From Paucihalobacter sp036825875 (GTDB lineage Bacteria; Bacteroidota; Bacteroidia; Flavobacteriales; Flavobacteriaceae): a stretch of DNA of 51,669 nt. The notes below the pieces were generated by a model. It was not told where the DNA came from, made no database searches, and was given only the letters and a program-made list of their open reading frames with translations. The stretch is taken from positions 1-51,669 of the forward strand of contig NZ_DAISXK010000017.1 in the NCBI RefSeq assembly GCF_036825875.1, in the 5' to 3' direction. Shown one piece after another: positions 20,536-30,880 of the stretch. Each line of letters begins with the position of its first letter. Position 1 is the first letter of the stretch. The position numbers and the translations under genes were made by a program.

Positions 20536-21117
20536 ATGATAACGCATATTAGAGGGAAACTTGTGGAAAAAAATCCTACAGATGTGGTCATAGATTGCAA
20601 CGGTGTTGGATATACACTTAATATTTCATTACACACCTATTCTCAAATCCCCAATGAGGAAGCTATCAAACTATATACCTATCTTCAAGTAAAAGAAGAC
20701 TCACATACGCTTTACGGTTTTTCAACTATTGCAGAGCGCGAGATTTTCAAATTACTCATTTCTGTCAGTGGTGTTGGTGCTAGTATTGCCAGAACCATGT
20801 TGTCGTCCTTAACCCCAGTTCAAGTTAGAGAAGGTATTGCAACAAGTAACGTTGCTTTAATTCAATCCATAAAAGGGATTGGAGCCAAGACCGCTCAACG
20901 GGTTATCTTGGATTTAAAAGATAAAATTTTAAAAGTTTACGATATAGACGAAAATTCGGTAGCAAAAAGCAATACCGTCAAAGATGAAGCGTTATCTGCT
21001 TTGGAAGTTCTTGGTTTTGTGAGAAAACAAGCCGAGCGCGTAGTTGATAAGGTAATAGCGGTTCAACCTGAGGCAAATGTTGAAACTATTATCAAGGAGG
21101 CTTTAAAAAATTTATAA
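20536..21117 (+). CDS. ruvA: Holliday junction DNA-binding protein RuvA
   Basis: RuvA (193 residues, normal length) binds Holliday junctions as a tetramer and loads the RuvB motor. The N-terminal OB fold, the double helix-hairpin-helix segment (LISVSGVGASIARTML about 75-90 and IQSIKGIGAKTAQR about 110-123), and the flexible linker before the C-terminal domain III are visible. An ATG five bases upstream hits a stop at once, so the start at 20536 is right. It is 5 bases upstream of sprA and shares its promoter. Confidence 0.97.
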   Translation: MITHIRGKLVEKNPTDVVIDCNGVGYTLNISLHTYSQIPNEEAIKLYTYLQVKEDSHTLYGFSTIAEREIFKLLISVSGVGASIARTMLSSLTPVQVREGIATSNVALIQSIKGIGAKTAQRVILDLKDKILKVYDIDENSVAKSNTVKDEALSALEVLGFVRKQAERVVDKVIAVQPEANVETIIKEALKNL

Positions 21118-21122
21118 AAGAT

Positions 21123-24100
21123 TTGAACACGACCAACTTTACGAATCTTAAACCCTTCATCGTTCGTTTACTGGTGACTTTTATGTTACTGGTTTTTTGC
21201 GTTGGTCATGCTCAAGAAACCAATCCAGAACAAGATTCTACAGCTACAGGTTATAGTTTTGGAAAAATAGCGCTTAAAAATCCAAATAGCATTGTTTCAA
21301 AATATACCTACGACCCCATAACCGATATGTATGTGTACCGTCAAAAGGTTGGTGAATTTAATATTAATTACCCACTATTTTTAACGCCCGCCGAGTATCA
21401 AAGACTCGTACAGCAAGAGCAATTAAAATCGTATTATAAACAAAAAATTGATGCCGCTGAAGGAAAAAAAGAAGGTGCGGAAGAAGAACAGCGGAATTTG
21501 CTCCCAGCTTTTTACGTAAATTCAGGATTTTTTGAAACGATTTTTGGTGGCAATACCATAGAAATCATTCCGCAAGGTTCTGTGGAAGTAGATTTAGGTG
21601 TGTTGTATACACAACAAGACAACCCTAATTTTTCCCCTCAAAACCGAAGCAATTTCACCTTCGATTTTAACCAAAGAATAAGTTTAAGTCTTTTAGGAAA
21701 AGTAGGGACCAGACTTCAAGTAACCGCTAATTACGATACCCAATCAACCTTCGATTTTCAAAATATTATTAAATTAGAATATACACCAACCGAAGACGAT
21801 ATATTAAGAAAAATTGAAGTTGGTAATGTCAACATGCCTTTAAACAGTTCATTAATTAGAGGCGCACAAAGTCTGTTTGGTGTTAAAACCGAGCTCCAAT
21901 TCGGTAAAACACGAGTTACCGCAGTTTTTTCTGAGCAACAATCGCAGTCTACATCAGTAGTTGCACAAGGTGGTGGCACCCTTGAAGAGTTTGAGTTTTT
22001 CGCTCAAGAATACGATGAAAACAGACATTATTTTTTGTCGCAGTATTTCAGAAATAATTATGACGATGCCATGCTGCGTTACCCCTTTATTAATAACAAT
22101 ATTCAAATAACACGGGTAGAAGTTTGGGTAACGAACCGCAATAATCAAACCGAGAATGTTAGAAATGTTTTGGCATTTCAAGATTTGGGAGAATCTGATA
22201 ATATTGGTTTGCCCAATCCACCAGGTGGCTTTGTGAATGTTGGTCCAGGAGCATTCCCTGATAATGGCAACAACGATTTTGACCCAACCAATATTGGTGG
22301 GCCAGGTTCTATACTCACACCTCAAGTGCGTGATATAACTACAACAGAGAGTGGTGTTTTGGTTCCTGTTAATGAAGGTTTTGATTATGGGAAATTAGAA
22401 AATGCCAGAAAACTAAACGAAGGCTCCGAGTACTTTTTAAACACAAGATTAGGTTATATTTCATTAAATCAAAGACTGTTAAACGATGAAGTACTAGCAG
22501 TGGCGTTTCAATACACTGTTGGTGGTGAAGTGTTTCAGGTTGGTGAATTTGCAAATGATGGCGTAAATGCATCGGATGTGCAAAACAACCCCAATAATAC
22601 CCAGAACATCACCAACAATAGTTTGATTTTAAAAATGTTGAAAAGTGCAATTACAGTCGTAGATCAACCTGTATGGGACTTGATGATGAAGAATGTTTAC
22701 GATACAGGCGCATTTCAATTAGAGCGTGAAGATTTCCGACTTAATATTTTTTACACCGAAGCTTCACCAGTCAACTATATTAGGCCAGTTGAAGGCACAA
22801 CATTTCCAGCCTTCGATAACAATACTCCTAATAACCCGAATGACGATACAGTTATTTCAGAAACACCCCTTATAAGATTATTTCACTTAGATCGATTGAA
22901 CTTCAATAATGACCCGCAGGAAGGTGGTGATGGATTTTTCGATTATGTAGAAGGTCTAACTGTACTGTCTCAGAATGGGAAAATTATATTTACCAAGGTA
23001 GAACCATTCGGTCGATATCTGTTTGATGTTTTAGATGATGACGGTATACCAGGTAACAACGATGCGGATTATGAATTAAATAACTTTAACGCCAACCAGC
23101 GAAAGTATGTGTACGATGTACTTTATAAATCAACCAAAACAGCGGCTTTAGACGAAGCCGATAAAAATAAGTTTCAAATAAAAGGTAGATTTCAATCTAG
23201 TGGAGGTGGTGGCATTCCGTTAGGCGCGTTCAATGTACCGCGTGGTTCTGTAGTGGTAACAGCTGGTGGAAGAACATTGGTAGAAGGCATAGATTACACG
23301 GTTGATTATCAATTAGGACGTGTAAATATTCTTGATGAAGCATTAAAAGCTTCTAATACACCAATTAATGTTTCGGTTGAGAATAATGCAGTATTCGGCC
23401 AGCAAACTAGGCGATTTGCGGGTGTTAACGTAGAGCATCAATTCAATGAAAATTTTGTACTTGGTGGTACTTTTTTAAATCTTACAGAACGACCCATAAC
23501 CCAAAAGGCGGATTTTAATTCAGAATCCGTAAGCAATAGTATTTTTGGTTTTAATGGTAATTACTCATCCGAGATTCCATTTTTGACCAGAATGGTTAAT
23601 AAACTACCAAACATTGATACTGATGTGCCTTCAAATTTATCTGTTAGAGGTGAATTCGCCTATTTGGCTCCTGGAGCTCCTAAAGGCACTAATTTTGATG
23701 GTGAGGCAACTTCAATAATTGACGATTTTGAAGGCACACAAGGCGCCATCGATTTAAAATCACCACTAAATTGGTATTTATCAAGCAGGCCAGTTAATTT
23801 ATTCGGGACCACAGCTAATGATGGTAATGGACTTGCCAACGGATATGGAAGGGCTGTACTAAACTGGTACACCATCGATCCACTGTTTTACGGATCGCAA
23901 CGACCAGCAGGTGTTACAAATGACGATGTTTCAAATCTATATACCAGACGTGTATTTATAGAAGAAATTTTCCCCAATATCGATATCGTTCAAGGCCAAA
24001 CTAGTGTTGTGAATACCTTAGATTTAACCTATTACCCAACCGAACGTGGTCCTTATAATTTTGATCCTCAAGCAGCAAATAATACACCGTTAAATCCAAA

Positions 24101-27100
24101 CCGAACTTGGGCTGGAATTTCTAGAGCCATCAATACCACCGATTTTGAACAAGCCAATGTTGAATTTATAGAATTTTGGGTCCAAGATCCATTTTTGGAT
24201 AGCCCAGCAAGTCAGGGTGGAAAACTAACTATTAATTTAGGTAATATTTCAGAAGACATTTTAAAAGACGGTAAAAAGCAGTACGAAAATGGCTTGCCTG
24301 AAAACGGTGATATTTCGTTTTTACAAGGAAACTTATCTATAACCAATCCGTATGTAGTGCCCCAAAGTCAATCGTTAATTTATACCTTTTCATCAACAGG
24401 ACAAGATCGTGTAAATCAAGATGTAGGTTACGATGGCTACAACGATCAGGAGGAGCAACAAATGCTTAATACCTTAGGTATAACAGGTGATTTTGGCCCA
24501 GATCCATCAAAAGACAATTATCAGTTTTATTTAAATGCTGAAGGCAATATCTTTGAACGTTATAAACGTTACAACGGCGTAGAAGGAAATTCCCCAGATG
24601 AATTTTCTAATGTAAATAGAGGCGCAGCTCCTCAACCAGATGCTGAAGATATCAACCGAGATAACACGATGAATACCATCGACAGTTATTATGAATATGA
24701 AATCCCTATTACACCGGCAAGTCTATCAAACCCAAATAATCCTCAAATAAACGATGTTAAAACACGTACTATAACATTACCTAATGGTGACGTAAGAGAT
24801 GTTACTTGGTACCAATTTAGAATTCCAATTTCTGAGGCTACCAATGCAGTTGGTGGGATCACTGATATTAGATCTATCAGATTCGCAAGAATGTATTTAA
24901 CCGAATTTTCAGAAATTACAACTTTACGTTTCGCCACTTTAGATTTGGTTAGAAGTGACTGGAGACGTTACAGATTATCTTTAGATGATGAACCAAATAA
25001 CGATAACGATAATACTACTTTAAATATTGGTGTTATTGGTATTGAGGAGAATGATGGTACATACGTATCGCCTCCTGGTGTGGTGCGAGAACGCCTCAAT
25101 AATAACAATACCATTGTGCGCCAAAATGAACAAGCTTTGGTGGTTGAGGTTTGCGAATTAGAGCCTGAAGATTCACGTGGAATTTACAAAAATGTACGCT
25201 TAGATATGCGTCAGTATAATAAGCTACGAATGTTCATGCATGCCCGTGATGGTGATACTGGTATGCTTTCCAGCGGTGATATGGTAGCATTTATTAGAAT
25301 GGGAAATGATTTTACTGAAAATTATTACCAAGTAGAATTGCCTTTAGAAGTTAACAATGGCTCAAGCGCCGAAGATATTTGGGCTAATGAATTCAACTTA
25401 GAGTTGAGCAATTTAGAAATCATTAAATCATTAGGGATAGCGGCTGGTACGCTCGGAAATTTAGAAGCGACTTGGTACGATGTTACACCAAACGGACCGG
25501 TTCAAGTTAATCAGTTTGACCCTCACACACCTGGACAACAGCGTATAGCTGTTAAGGGAAATCCGAATTTTGGAGACATTAGAGTGTTGATGTTGGGACT
25601 TAAAAATCCTGGTCAAAACGGTATGAATGTATGTGGAAAAGCTTGGTTTAACGAGCTCAGATTGTCCGATTTAGATAGTGAAGGTGGTTGGGCGAGTGTA
25701 GTAAGTCTTGATTCGAATATTGCTGACTTCGCAAATGTAAGTGCCACAGGTAGAAGAAGCACTGTTGGCTTTGGAGGTCTTGAACAAAAACCAAACGAGC
25801 GCAGTCGGGAAGATATTAAACAGTACGATATCGTAACAAACTTAAATTTAGGCCAGTTATTACCTAAAAAATGGGGGATTCAATTACCATTTAACTATGG
25901 TATTGCAGAGGAAATTATTACACCAGAATACGATGAGTTTTACCGTGATATTAAGTTACAAACCCAATTAGAAACAACCAATAATCGAGATTCTATATTA
26001 AATGTAAACGAAACCTACACCAAACGAAGAAGTATCAATTTTATTGGTGTTAGAAAATTACGAACAACCGAAGCAACACCGAGATTTTACGATGTAGAAA
26101 ATTTAACCTTCAACTATTCCTATAATAAAGTTGAATATCGGGATTTTGAAATTGAAAATTCCCTGGACCAAAATATTCGTGCAGGCGTGAATTATAACTA
26201 TAGCTTTAATCCAATTAAAATTGAGCCTTTTAAGGAAAATGATTCTTTGTTTAGAAGTAGATATTTAAAAATTTTAAAAGACTTCAACTTTAATTTATTA
26301 CCTACAAGCTTTTCGGTAAACACCGATTTCTTTAGGCAGTTTAGTAAACAAAAATTCAGAGAAGTTGAACTGGGTGGTGATAATATTGGTATTGAAGAAC
26401 TGTTTAGAAGAAATTACAATTTCAACCTGCAATACGTATTAAATTACAATATTACGGATGCCTTAAATCTTAACTTTACAGCTAATAATAGCAATATAGT
26501 TAGGAACTACTTTATAGACGATAGATTAAACGGTAGGCAAGACCCGGATTTAAACGTCTGGGACAATTTCTTCGATTTGGGCGACCCCAATCTTCAAAAT
26601 CAGCAATTACAACTTAATTATGAATTGCCATTTTATAAAATTCCAACCTTAGGGTTTTTACGGTCAACCTATGCCTATACTGGAAGTTTTCAATGGCAAA
26701 AGGGATCTGACATCAATTCAAATTTAGAAATTGAAAATCCAGATGGAACTTTTACCAATTACGAATTGGGTAACTCTATTCAAAATGCAAATACGCATAA
26801 TCTGAACACTACCCTAAACATGGAAACCTTGTATAAGTATTTGGGGCTAGTTAAAAAAACACCTCGAAATACAATGCAAACCAATAGGTTAACCCAACCT
26901 GGTGTTCCTCAAACTTCAAGAGCAGGTCAAGATAAAGATGCGCAGGCGAAACAAAGCAAACCAAATCCATTTTTAAATACTGCCATCGATATTGTAACCA
27001 TGGTAAAGCGTATTCAGGTGAATTATTCTGAAAATAATGGAACATTTCTACCGGGTTATTTAAGAACACCTGGTATTGTTGGCACTATGAAACCAACATT

Positions 27101-28349
27101 GGGATACACTTTCGGAAGTCAAAGAGATATACGTCAACTAGCGGCGCGTAATGGTTGGTTAACTGTATTCCCCGATTTTAACCAACAATACACAGAGGTA
27201 ACCAATAAAATTCTAGACTATTCGGCCAGTGTACAACCGTTAAATGATTTAACCATAGACGTAACAGGTGGTCGAATTTTTGCTGAAAATAATGCTGAGA
27301 ACTTTAGAGTGGAAGATATTGATGGTGAGCTTCAATATAATCAGCTGATTAGAAATTCTTTTGGTAATTTTAATATCTCTACCATTATGATTCGCACTGC
27401 TTTTGCAAAAAGCGATGAGTTTAGTTCCGAAACCTTTGAAACCTTTAGAGAAAACAGATTGCTAGTCGCTAATAGGTTGGCACGTGAGTTTTACGGTTCG
27501 GATACTTTTGATATAGACTCGGATGGTTACCCACTAGGCTTTAGTAAAAATAGTCAGCGCGTGTTACTACCAGCATTTTTATCAGCCTATCAAGGGAGTA
27601 GTGCTGAAAGTGTATCTCTAGGGTCTTTCAGAAATTTCCCGCTTCCAAACTGGAACATTAAATACACGGGTTTAATGCGAATTAAATGGTTTAAGGATAA
27701 TTTTAGACGTTTCTCCGTTAACCACGGTTATAGGTCAACTTACACCATAAATCAGTTTAGGGCAAATTTAGATTATGTTCCACCAATAGAAGGCGGAGAT
27801 TACAGTGATCAAGACGAAGCCCTCAATCAAAACGGCGATTTTAAACAACAAACATTGCTCAGTAACATCAATTTAGAAGAATCTTTTAGTCCATTAATAA
27901 GGATTGATATGGAGATGAAAAATTCAATTAAAATTCTTGCAGAGTTAAAAAGGGACAGAATTTTATCCTTGAGCTTTGATAATAATCTACTTACCGAAAT
28001 TCAAGGGCAAGAGTATACCTTAGGATTAGGATACCGCATAAAAGATGTGCGTATCCGTTCAAAAATTGCTGGGCCTTCACAAGTGGTAAAAAGCGATTTG
28101 AATATGCGTGCCGATATTTCGGTTCGAGATAATAAAACCATCATCCGTCCATTAGACGTAATCAATACACAAGTGACAGCAGGTCAAACCATATGGAACT
28201 TAAAATACACAGCAGATTATGCTTTTAGTAAGTTTTTAACCGCTATTTTTTATTTTGATTATGCTTTTTCAGACTTTGCTATTTCTACAGCATTCCCACA
28301 AACCTCTATAAGAACAGGATTCACGCTGCGCTATAATTTTGGAAATTAA
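21123..28349 (+). CDS. sprA: SprA/Sov, outer-membrane translocon of the type IX secretion system
   Basis: The 2408-residue protein is SprA, the giant outer-membrane beta-barrel through which type IX secretion substrates cross; in Flavobacterium it is also required for gliding. A signal peptide (about 1-30, ending HAQ) precedes the mature protein, which has long SprA N-terminal-type domains and ends in a beta-strand with a terminal aromatic-rich YNFGN motif. No frameshift is seen over 7.2 kb. The start is an unusual TTG, five bases after the ruvA stop. The only nearby ATG lies inside the hydrophobic core of the signal peptide and would give a very short one. ruvA-sprA-gcvH order is, to my knowledge, common in the family. 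The adhesin at the window end is a plausible client. Confidence 0.96.
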   Translation: MNTTNFTNLKPFIVRLLVTFMLLVFCVGHAQETNPEQDSTATGYSFGKIALKNPNSIVSKYTYDPITDMYVYRQKVGEFNINYPLFLTPAEYQRLVQQEQLKSYYKQKIDAAEGKKEGAEEEQRNLLPAFYVNSGFFETIFGGNTIEIIPQGSVEVDLGVLYTQQDNPNFSPQNRSNFTFDFNQRISLSLLGKVGTRLQVTANYDTQSTFDFQNIIKLEYTPTEDDILRKIEVGNVNMPLNSSLIRGAQSLFGVKTELQFGKTRVTAVFSEQQSQSTSVVAQGGGTLEEFEFFAQEYDENRHYFLSQYFRNNYDDAMLRYPFINNNIQITRVEVWVTNRNNQTENVRNVLAFQDLGESDNIGLPNPPGGFVNVGPGAFPDNGNNDFDPTNIGGPGSILTPQVRDITTTESGVLVPVNEGFDYGKLENARKLNEGSEYFLNTRLGYISLNQRLLNDEVLAVAFQYTVGGEVFQVGEFANDGVNASDVQNNPNNTQNITNNSLILKMLKSAITVVDQPVWDLMMKNVYDTGAFQLEREDFRLNIFYTEASPVNYIRPVEGTTFPAFDNNTPNNPNDDTVISETPLIRLFHLDRLNFNNDPQEGGDGFFDYVEGLTVLSQNGKIIFTKVEPFGRYLFDVLDDDGIPGNNDADYELNNFNANQRKYVYDVLYKSTKTAALDEADKNKFQIKGRFQSSGGGGIPLGAFNVPRGSVVVTAGGRTLVEGIDYTVDYQLGRVNILDEALKASNTPINVSVENNAVFGQQTRRFAGVNVEHQFNENFVLGGTFLNLTERPITQKADFNSESVSNSIFGFNGNYSSEIPFLTRMVNKLPNIDTDVPSNLSVRGEFAYLAPGAPKGTNFDGEATSIIDDFEGTQGAIDLKSPLNWYLSSRPVNLFGTTANDGNGLANGYGRAVLNWYTIDPLFYGSQRPAGVTNDDVSNLYTRRVFIEEIFPNIDIVQGQTSVVNTLDLTYYPTERGPYNFDPQAANNTPLNPNRTWAGISRAINTTDFEQANVEFIEFWVQDPFLDSPASQGGKLTINLGNISEDILKDGKKQYENGLPENGDISFLQGNLSITNPYVVPQSQSLIYTFSSTGQDRVNQDVGYDGYNDQEEQQMLNTLGITGDFGPDPSKDNYQFYLNAEGNIFERYKRYNGVEGNSPDEFSNVNRGAAPQPDAEDINRDNTMNTIDSYYEYEIPITPASLSNPNNPQINDVKTRTITLPNGDVRDVTWYQFRIPISEATNAVGGITDIRSIRFARMYLTEFSEITTLRFATLDLVRSDWRRYRLSLDDEPNNDNDNTTLNIGVIGIEENDGTYVSPPGVVRERLNNNNTIVRQNEQALVVEVCELEPEDSRGIYKNVRLDMRQYNKLRMFMHARDGDTGMLSSGDMVAFIRMGNDFTENYYQVELPLEVNNGSSAEDIWANEFNLELSNLEIIKSLGIAAGTLGNLEATWYDVTPNGPVQVNQFDPHTPGQQRIAVKGNPNFGDIRVLMLGLKNPGQNGMNVCGKAWFNELRLSDLDSEGGWASVVSLDSNIADFANVSATGRRSTVGFGGLEQKPNERSREDIKQYDIVTNLNLGQLLPKKWGIQLPFNYGIAEEIITPEYDEFYRDIKLQTQLETTNNRDSILNVNETYTKRRSINFIGVRKLRTTEATPRFYDVENLTFNYSYNKVEYRDFEIENSLDQNIRAGVNYNYSFNPIKIEPFKENDSLFRSRYLKILKDFNFNLLPTSFSVNTDFFRQFSKQKFREVELGGDNIGIEELFRRNYNFNLQYVLNYNITDALNLNFTANNSNIVRNYFIDDRLNGRQDPDLNVWDNFFDLGDPNLQNQQLQLNYELPFYKIPTLGFLRSTYAYTGSFQWQKGSDINSNLEIENPDGTFTNYELGNSIQNANTHNLNTTLNMETLYKYLGLVKKTPRNTMQTNRLTQPGVPQTSRAGQDKDAQAKQSKPNPFLNTAIDIVTMVKRIQVNYSENNGTFLPGYLRTPGIVGTMKPTLGYTFGSQRDIRQLAARNGWLTVFPDFNQQYTEVTNKILDYSASVQPLNDLTIDVTGGRIFAENNAENFRVEDIDGELQYNQLIRNSFGNFNISTIMIRTAFAKSDEFSSETFETFRENRLLVANRLAREFYGSDTFDIDSDGYPLGFSKNSQRVLLPAFLSAYQGSSAESVSLGSFRNFPLPNWNIKYTGLMRIKWFKDNFRRFSVNHGYRSTYTINQFRANLDYVPPIEGGDYSDQDEALNQNGDFKQQTLLSNINLEESFSPLIRIDMEMKNSIKILAELKRDRILSLSFDNNLLTEIQGQEYTLGLGYRIKDVRIRSKIAGPSQVVKSDLNMRADISVRDNKTIIRPLDVINTQVTAGQTIWNLKYTADYAFSKFLTAIFYFDYAFSDFAISTAFPQTSIRTGFTLRYNFGN

Positions 28350-28374
28350 TATTTATAGCGTCATTATAATATTC

Positions 28375-28382
28375 TACATTTG
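28375..28382 (+). promoter_or_regulatory. Probable -7 promoter element of gcvH
   Basis: TACATTTG matches TAnnTTTG and lies 29 bases before the gcvH ATG. A clear -33 TTG is not seen. Confidence 0.38.
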
Positions 28383-28411
28383 TAATCAATTCAATCTCAT
28401 AATTAAATAAT

Positions 28412-28792
28412 ATGAAAATACCTTCAGAATTAAAGTACACCAAAGACCACGAGTGGGTAAAAATAGTTGGCGATATCGCAACAGTTGGCATCACCGATTT
28501 TGCTCAAAGCGAATTGGGCGATATAGTGTACGTAGAAGTTGAAACCTTAGATGAAACACTTAGTGTAGAAGATGTATTTGGAACTGTAGAAGCAGTTAAA
28601 ACAGTATCTGATTTATTCTCACCATTGTCAGGTGAAATAATAGAATTTAACGAAGCCTTGCAAGACGAACCAGAAAAGGTAAATACCGACCCTTATGGCG
28701 AAGGTTGGATGGTAAAAATTAAGTTTACTGAGCCTTCTGAAATAGATAATCTATTAAATTCAGATGATTATAAAGCTCTTATCAACGCTTAG
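28412..28792 (+). CDS. gcvH: Glycine cleavage system H protein
   Basis: GcvH (126 residues, normal length) carries the lipoyl arm that moves the aminomethyl group between the P, T and L proteins of glycine cleavage. The lipoylation site is Lys63 in the conserved ETVEAVKTVS-like segment, and the N-terminal YTKDHEWV motif is intact. Its last 29 bases overlap the next gene in another frame, suggesting coupled translation. Confidence 0.97.
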   Translation: MKIPSELKYTKDHEWVKIVGDIATVGITDFAQSELGDIVYVEVETLDETLSVEDVFGTVEAVKTVSDLFSPLSGEIIEFNEALQDEPEKVNTDPYGEGWMVKIKFTEPSEIDNLLNSDDYKALINA

Positions 28793-29147
28793 GCACTATG
28801 CATTATTCTTAGTTGTTTTTTATATCATTTCCATAACCGTTTTAAGTTTAATAAACATAAACAGGTTACCTGATATAGGGACAAATCATGACGATAAGTT
28901 ATATCACGCATCAGCTTATTTTGTGTTTGTTATTTTAAGTTTTAATTATTTAAAGAAAATTGAAGTAAAAAAAGCCGTGCTTATAGCTATGGTTTTTTCG
29001 GTTTTCTATGGCATAATTATTGAAGTACTTCAACATGTGCTTAATACCAATCGCACTTTTGATATTCTGGATATTGTTGCCAATACAATTGGAGTCATTC
29101 TGGGTTATTTTATAATTCAGTACGTCAATAAATTGAAGTTAAATTAA
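28764..29147 (+). CDS. VanZ-like membrane protein
   Basis: The 127-residue protein has four predicted membrane helices (about 10-30, 46-64, 70-90, 102-120) and the VanZ-like pattern DKLYHASAYFVF (44-55) and EVLQHVL..TFDILDIVANTIG (about 86-111). The family is small and its biochemical role is unclear; VanZ itself gives low teicoplanin resistance. The ATG lies inside gcvH. No ATG in the same frame offers a non-overlapping start of sensible length. Confidence 0.8.
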   Translation: MIIKLLSTLRHYALFLVVFYIISITVLSLININRLPDIGTNHDDKLYHASAYFVFVILSFNYLKKIEVKKAVLIAMVFSVFYGIIIEVLQHVLNTNRTFDILDIVANTIGVILGYFIIQYVNKLKLN

Positions 29148-29216
29148 AAATAAGACTTGTTTTTGTAATAATTAATTGGTTATTTTAGCAATCTTATTTC
29201 AAACAATTATTTTAAA

Positions 29217-29939
29217 ATGGAGCCGAAAAAAAACCCTAAAGCCGACATTAGCCGAAACAGTTCAATCTACTTTGCTGTAGGATTGGCGCTTGTATTGCTA
29301 ATCACTTACGGAGCGATTAATTTTAAAACTTATGATAAATCTGCAATTGACATTGGTTTATTAGATTTAGGTGATGAAATTGAAGAAGAAATTCCAATTA
29401 CTGAACAATTAATCACACCGCCACCACCACCGCCACCGCCAGCCGCTCCAGAAGAAATAGAAGTAATAGAAGACGATGAAGAGGTTGAAGAAACTGTTAT
29501 AGAATCTACAGAAACAGATATGGACACAAAAATTGTAGAAGTACAAGACGTAGTTGTAGATGAAGTTGAGGAAGATATTGAAGTACCATTTTCAGTTATT
29601 GAAAACGTACCAGTTTTTCCGGGCTGTGAAAACAAGAGCGGAAACGATGCCAAAAAGCAGTGTATGTCTGAAAAAATCACTCAATTTGTAAATAAAAATT
29701 TTAATACTGAGTTAGCTGGAGATTTAGGTTTATCAGGCCGTCAGAGAATTAATGTTGTATTCAAGATTGATAAAACAGGTAATATTATCGGCGTTAGAGC
29801 AAGAGCACCGCATCCTGGATTAGAAAAGGAAGCGCAAAGAGTAATTGGAAAATTGCCTAAAATGGAACCAGGAAAACAAAGAGGAAAAGCGGTAACTGTG
29901 CAGTATGCCTTACCAATTATTTTCCAAGTAATGGATTAA
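29217..29939 (+). CDS. Energy transducer TonB
   Basis: The 240-residue protein has the TonB layout: short cytoplasmic N-terminus, one membrane helix (16-34), a periplasmic linker with eight prolines (68-75) and a very acidic Glu/Asp/Val stretch (78-122), and a TonB C-terminal domain (129-240). The C-terminal domain starts VPVFPGCE and keeps two cysteines (137 and 149) shared with the next two genes. It should pass proton-motive energy to outer-membrane receptors, such as that of the sugar locus. No exbB or exbD lies nearby. A terminator separates it from its paralogue. Confidence 0.92.
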   Translation: MEPKKNPKADISRNSSIYFAVGLALVLLITYGAINFKTYDKSAIDIGLLDLGDEIEEEIPITEQLITPPPPPPPPAAPEEIEVIEDDEEVEETVIESTETDMDTKIVEVQDVVVDEVEEDIEVPFSVIENVPVFPGCENKSGNDAKKQCMSEKITQFVNKNFNTELAGDLGLSGRQRINVVFKIDKTGNIIGVRARAPHPGLEKEAQRVIGKLPKMEPGKQRGKAVTVQYALPIIFQVMD

Positions 29940-29957
29940 ATCAAAAAAAGTAAAATA

Positions 29958-29991
29958 TAAAAAAGGCCGTTTTATTAACGGTCTTTTTTTA
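29958..29991 (+). terminator. Rho-independent terminator after the first TonB gene
   Basis: The stem GGCCGTT (29965-29971) pairs with AACGGTC (29977-29983) with one G-U, flanked by A-run and T-run that extend the pairing. It starts about 20 bases after the stop. Confidence 0.88.
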
Positions 29992-30044
29992 TTTGGTATG
30001 CTTCTTGGATGTTTAAAATTCTATTAATCTTTAAACATTTTATT

Positions 30045-30833
30045 ATGAAAGTTCCAAACACAAATGCAAATTTTTCTTTGCCAAAAACTGAAGAAACTAA
30101 AAGAGACAGAGACCCAAACTTTAAAGGAGAAACCACTTTGTATTTTCAAATTGGGTTGATTATTTGTTTGCTGATGTCGTATTTCGCTTTAGAATATACA
30201 TCAACAACTTATCAAACCGACCTGGGAAAAGTTAGTCCAACTTACGATAATCATGAATTAGCTCCCAAACCTTTCAAAATATATAAAGAACCTGAACCAG
30301 TTGTTCAAAAACCAAAGCAACAAAAACCCCCAGTTGTTTTAGGCCCAAATATTACCGAAGTAGATGATAAATCTGAACAAGTTGAATCTAAAATTATTGA
30401 AAAAAACACCACAGAAAATTATAGTGATTTAAATCCAAACAATGTGGTAGTATACAAGGTTCCAGAAGACATCACTATTCCGGAAGCATTTGTGCATAAA
30501 GTCCCGTTGTTTCCTGGTTGTGAAAAATCTTTGACAAATGAAGATAGTAAAAAATGTTTTTCAGATAAACTCGGCAAATTAATTCAAAGACATTTTAACA
30601 CAGGTATAGCAGAGGAATACGGATTATCTGGCAAACAAAACATTGGTGTTCAATTTAAAATAGACACCAATGGTAATGTTACTGAAATAAAAACCAGAGC
30701 GCCGCATCCCGAACTAGAAAAGGAAGCTAGACGTGTATTAAATAAAATACCTAAGATGCAGCCTGGCGAGCAAAACAATAAACCAGTAAATGTTCAATAT
30801 GCCTTACCTATAAACTTTGTAATTCAGCAATAA
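30045..30833 (+). CDS. Second energy transducer TonB
   Basis: This 262-residue protein is a paralogue of the gene just upstream. It has one membrane helix (about 33-50), a proline/lysine-rich linker (75-105), and a TonB C-terminal domain (about 150-262) starting VPLFPGCE. The cysteines at 159 and 171 are kept. The linker has PKQQKPP and EPEP elements rather than polyproline plus acidic residues, so the two may differ in reach or in partners. The ATG at 30045 aligns with the paralogue; an in-frame ATG at 30009 would add twelve residues of odd hydrophobic leader close behind the upstream terminator and is less likely. Confidence 0.9.
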   Translation: MKVPNTNANFSLPKTEETKRDRDPNFKGETTLYFQIGLIICLLMSYFALEYTSTTYQTDLGKVSPTYDNHELAPKPFKIYKEPEPVVQKPKQQKPPVVLGPNITEVDDKSEQVESKIIEKNTTENYSDLNPNNVVVYKVPEDITIPEAFVHKVPLFPGCEKSLTNEDSKKCFSDKLGKLIQRHFNTGIAEEYGLSGKQNIGVQFKIDTNGNVTEIKTRAPHPELEKEARRVLNKIPKMQPGEQNNKPVNVQYALPINFVIQQ

Positions 30834-30880
30834 ATACAAATAAGATTGAAGGCTAATTAGGTGCCTCTTAAAATGGTTTT

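Noticed and set aside
21954..22325. Minus-strand frame of 123 codons inside sprA
   Set aside because: It is a shadow of the intact sprA frame; no promoter or family features.
29330..29680. Ser/Thr-rich open frame of 116 codons on the minus strand
   Set aside because: It is the reverse of the acidic and proline-rich linker of the TonB gene; low-complexity codons give an open frame by chance, and there is no start context or family match.
30009..30044. Earlier in-frame ATG for the second TonB gene
   Set aside because: It adds twelve hydrophobic residues in front of the usual N-terminus and lies just after the terminator of the previous gene; the ATG at 30045 aligns with the paralogue.
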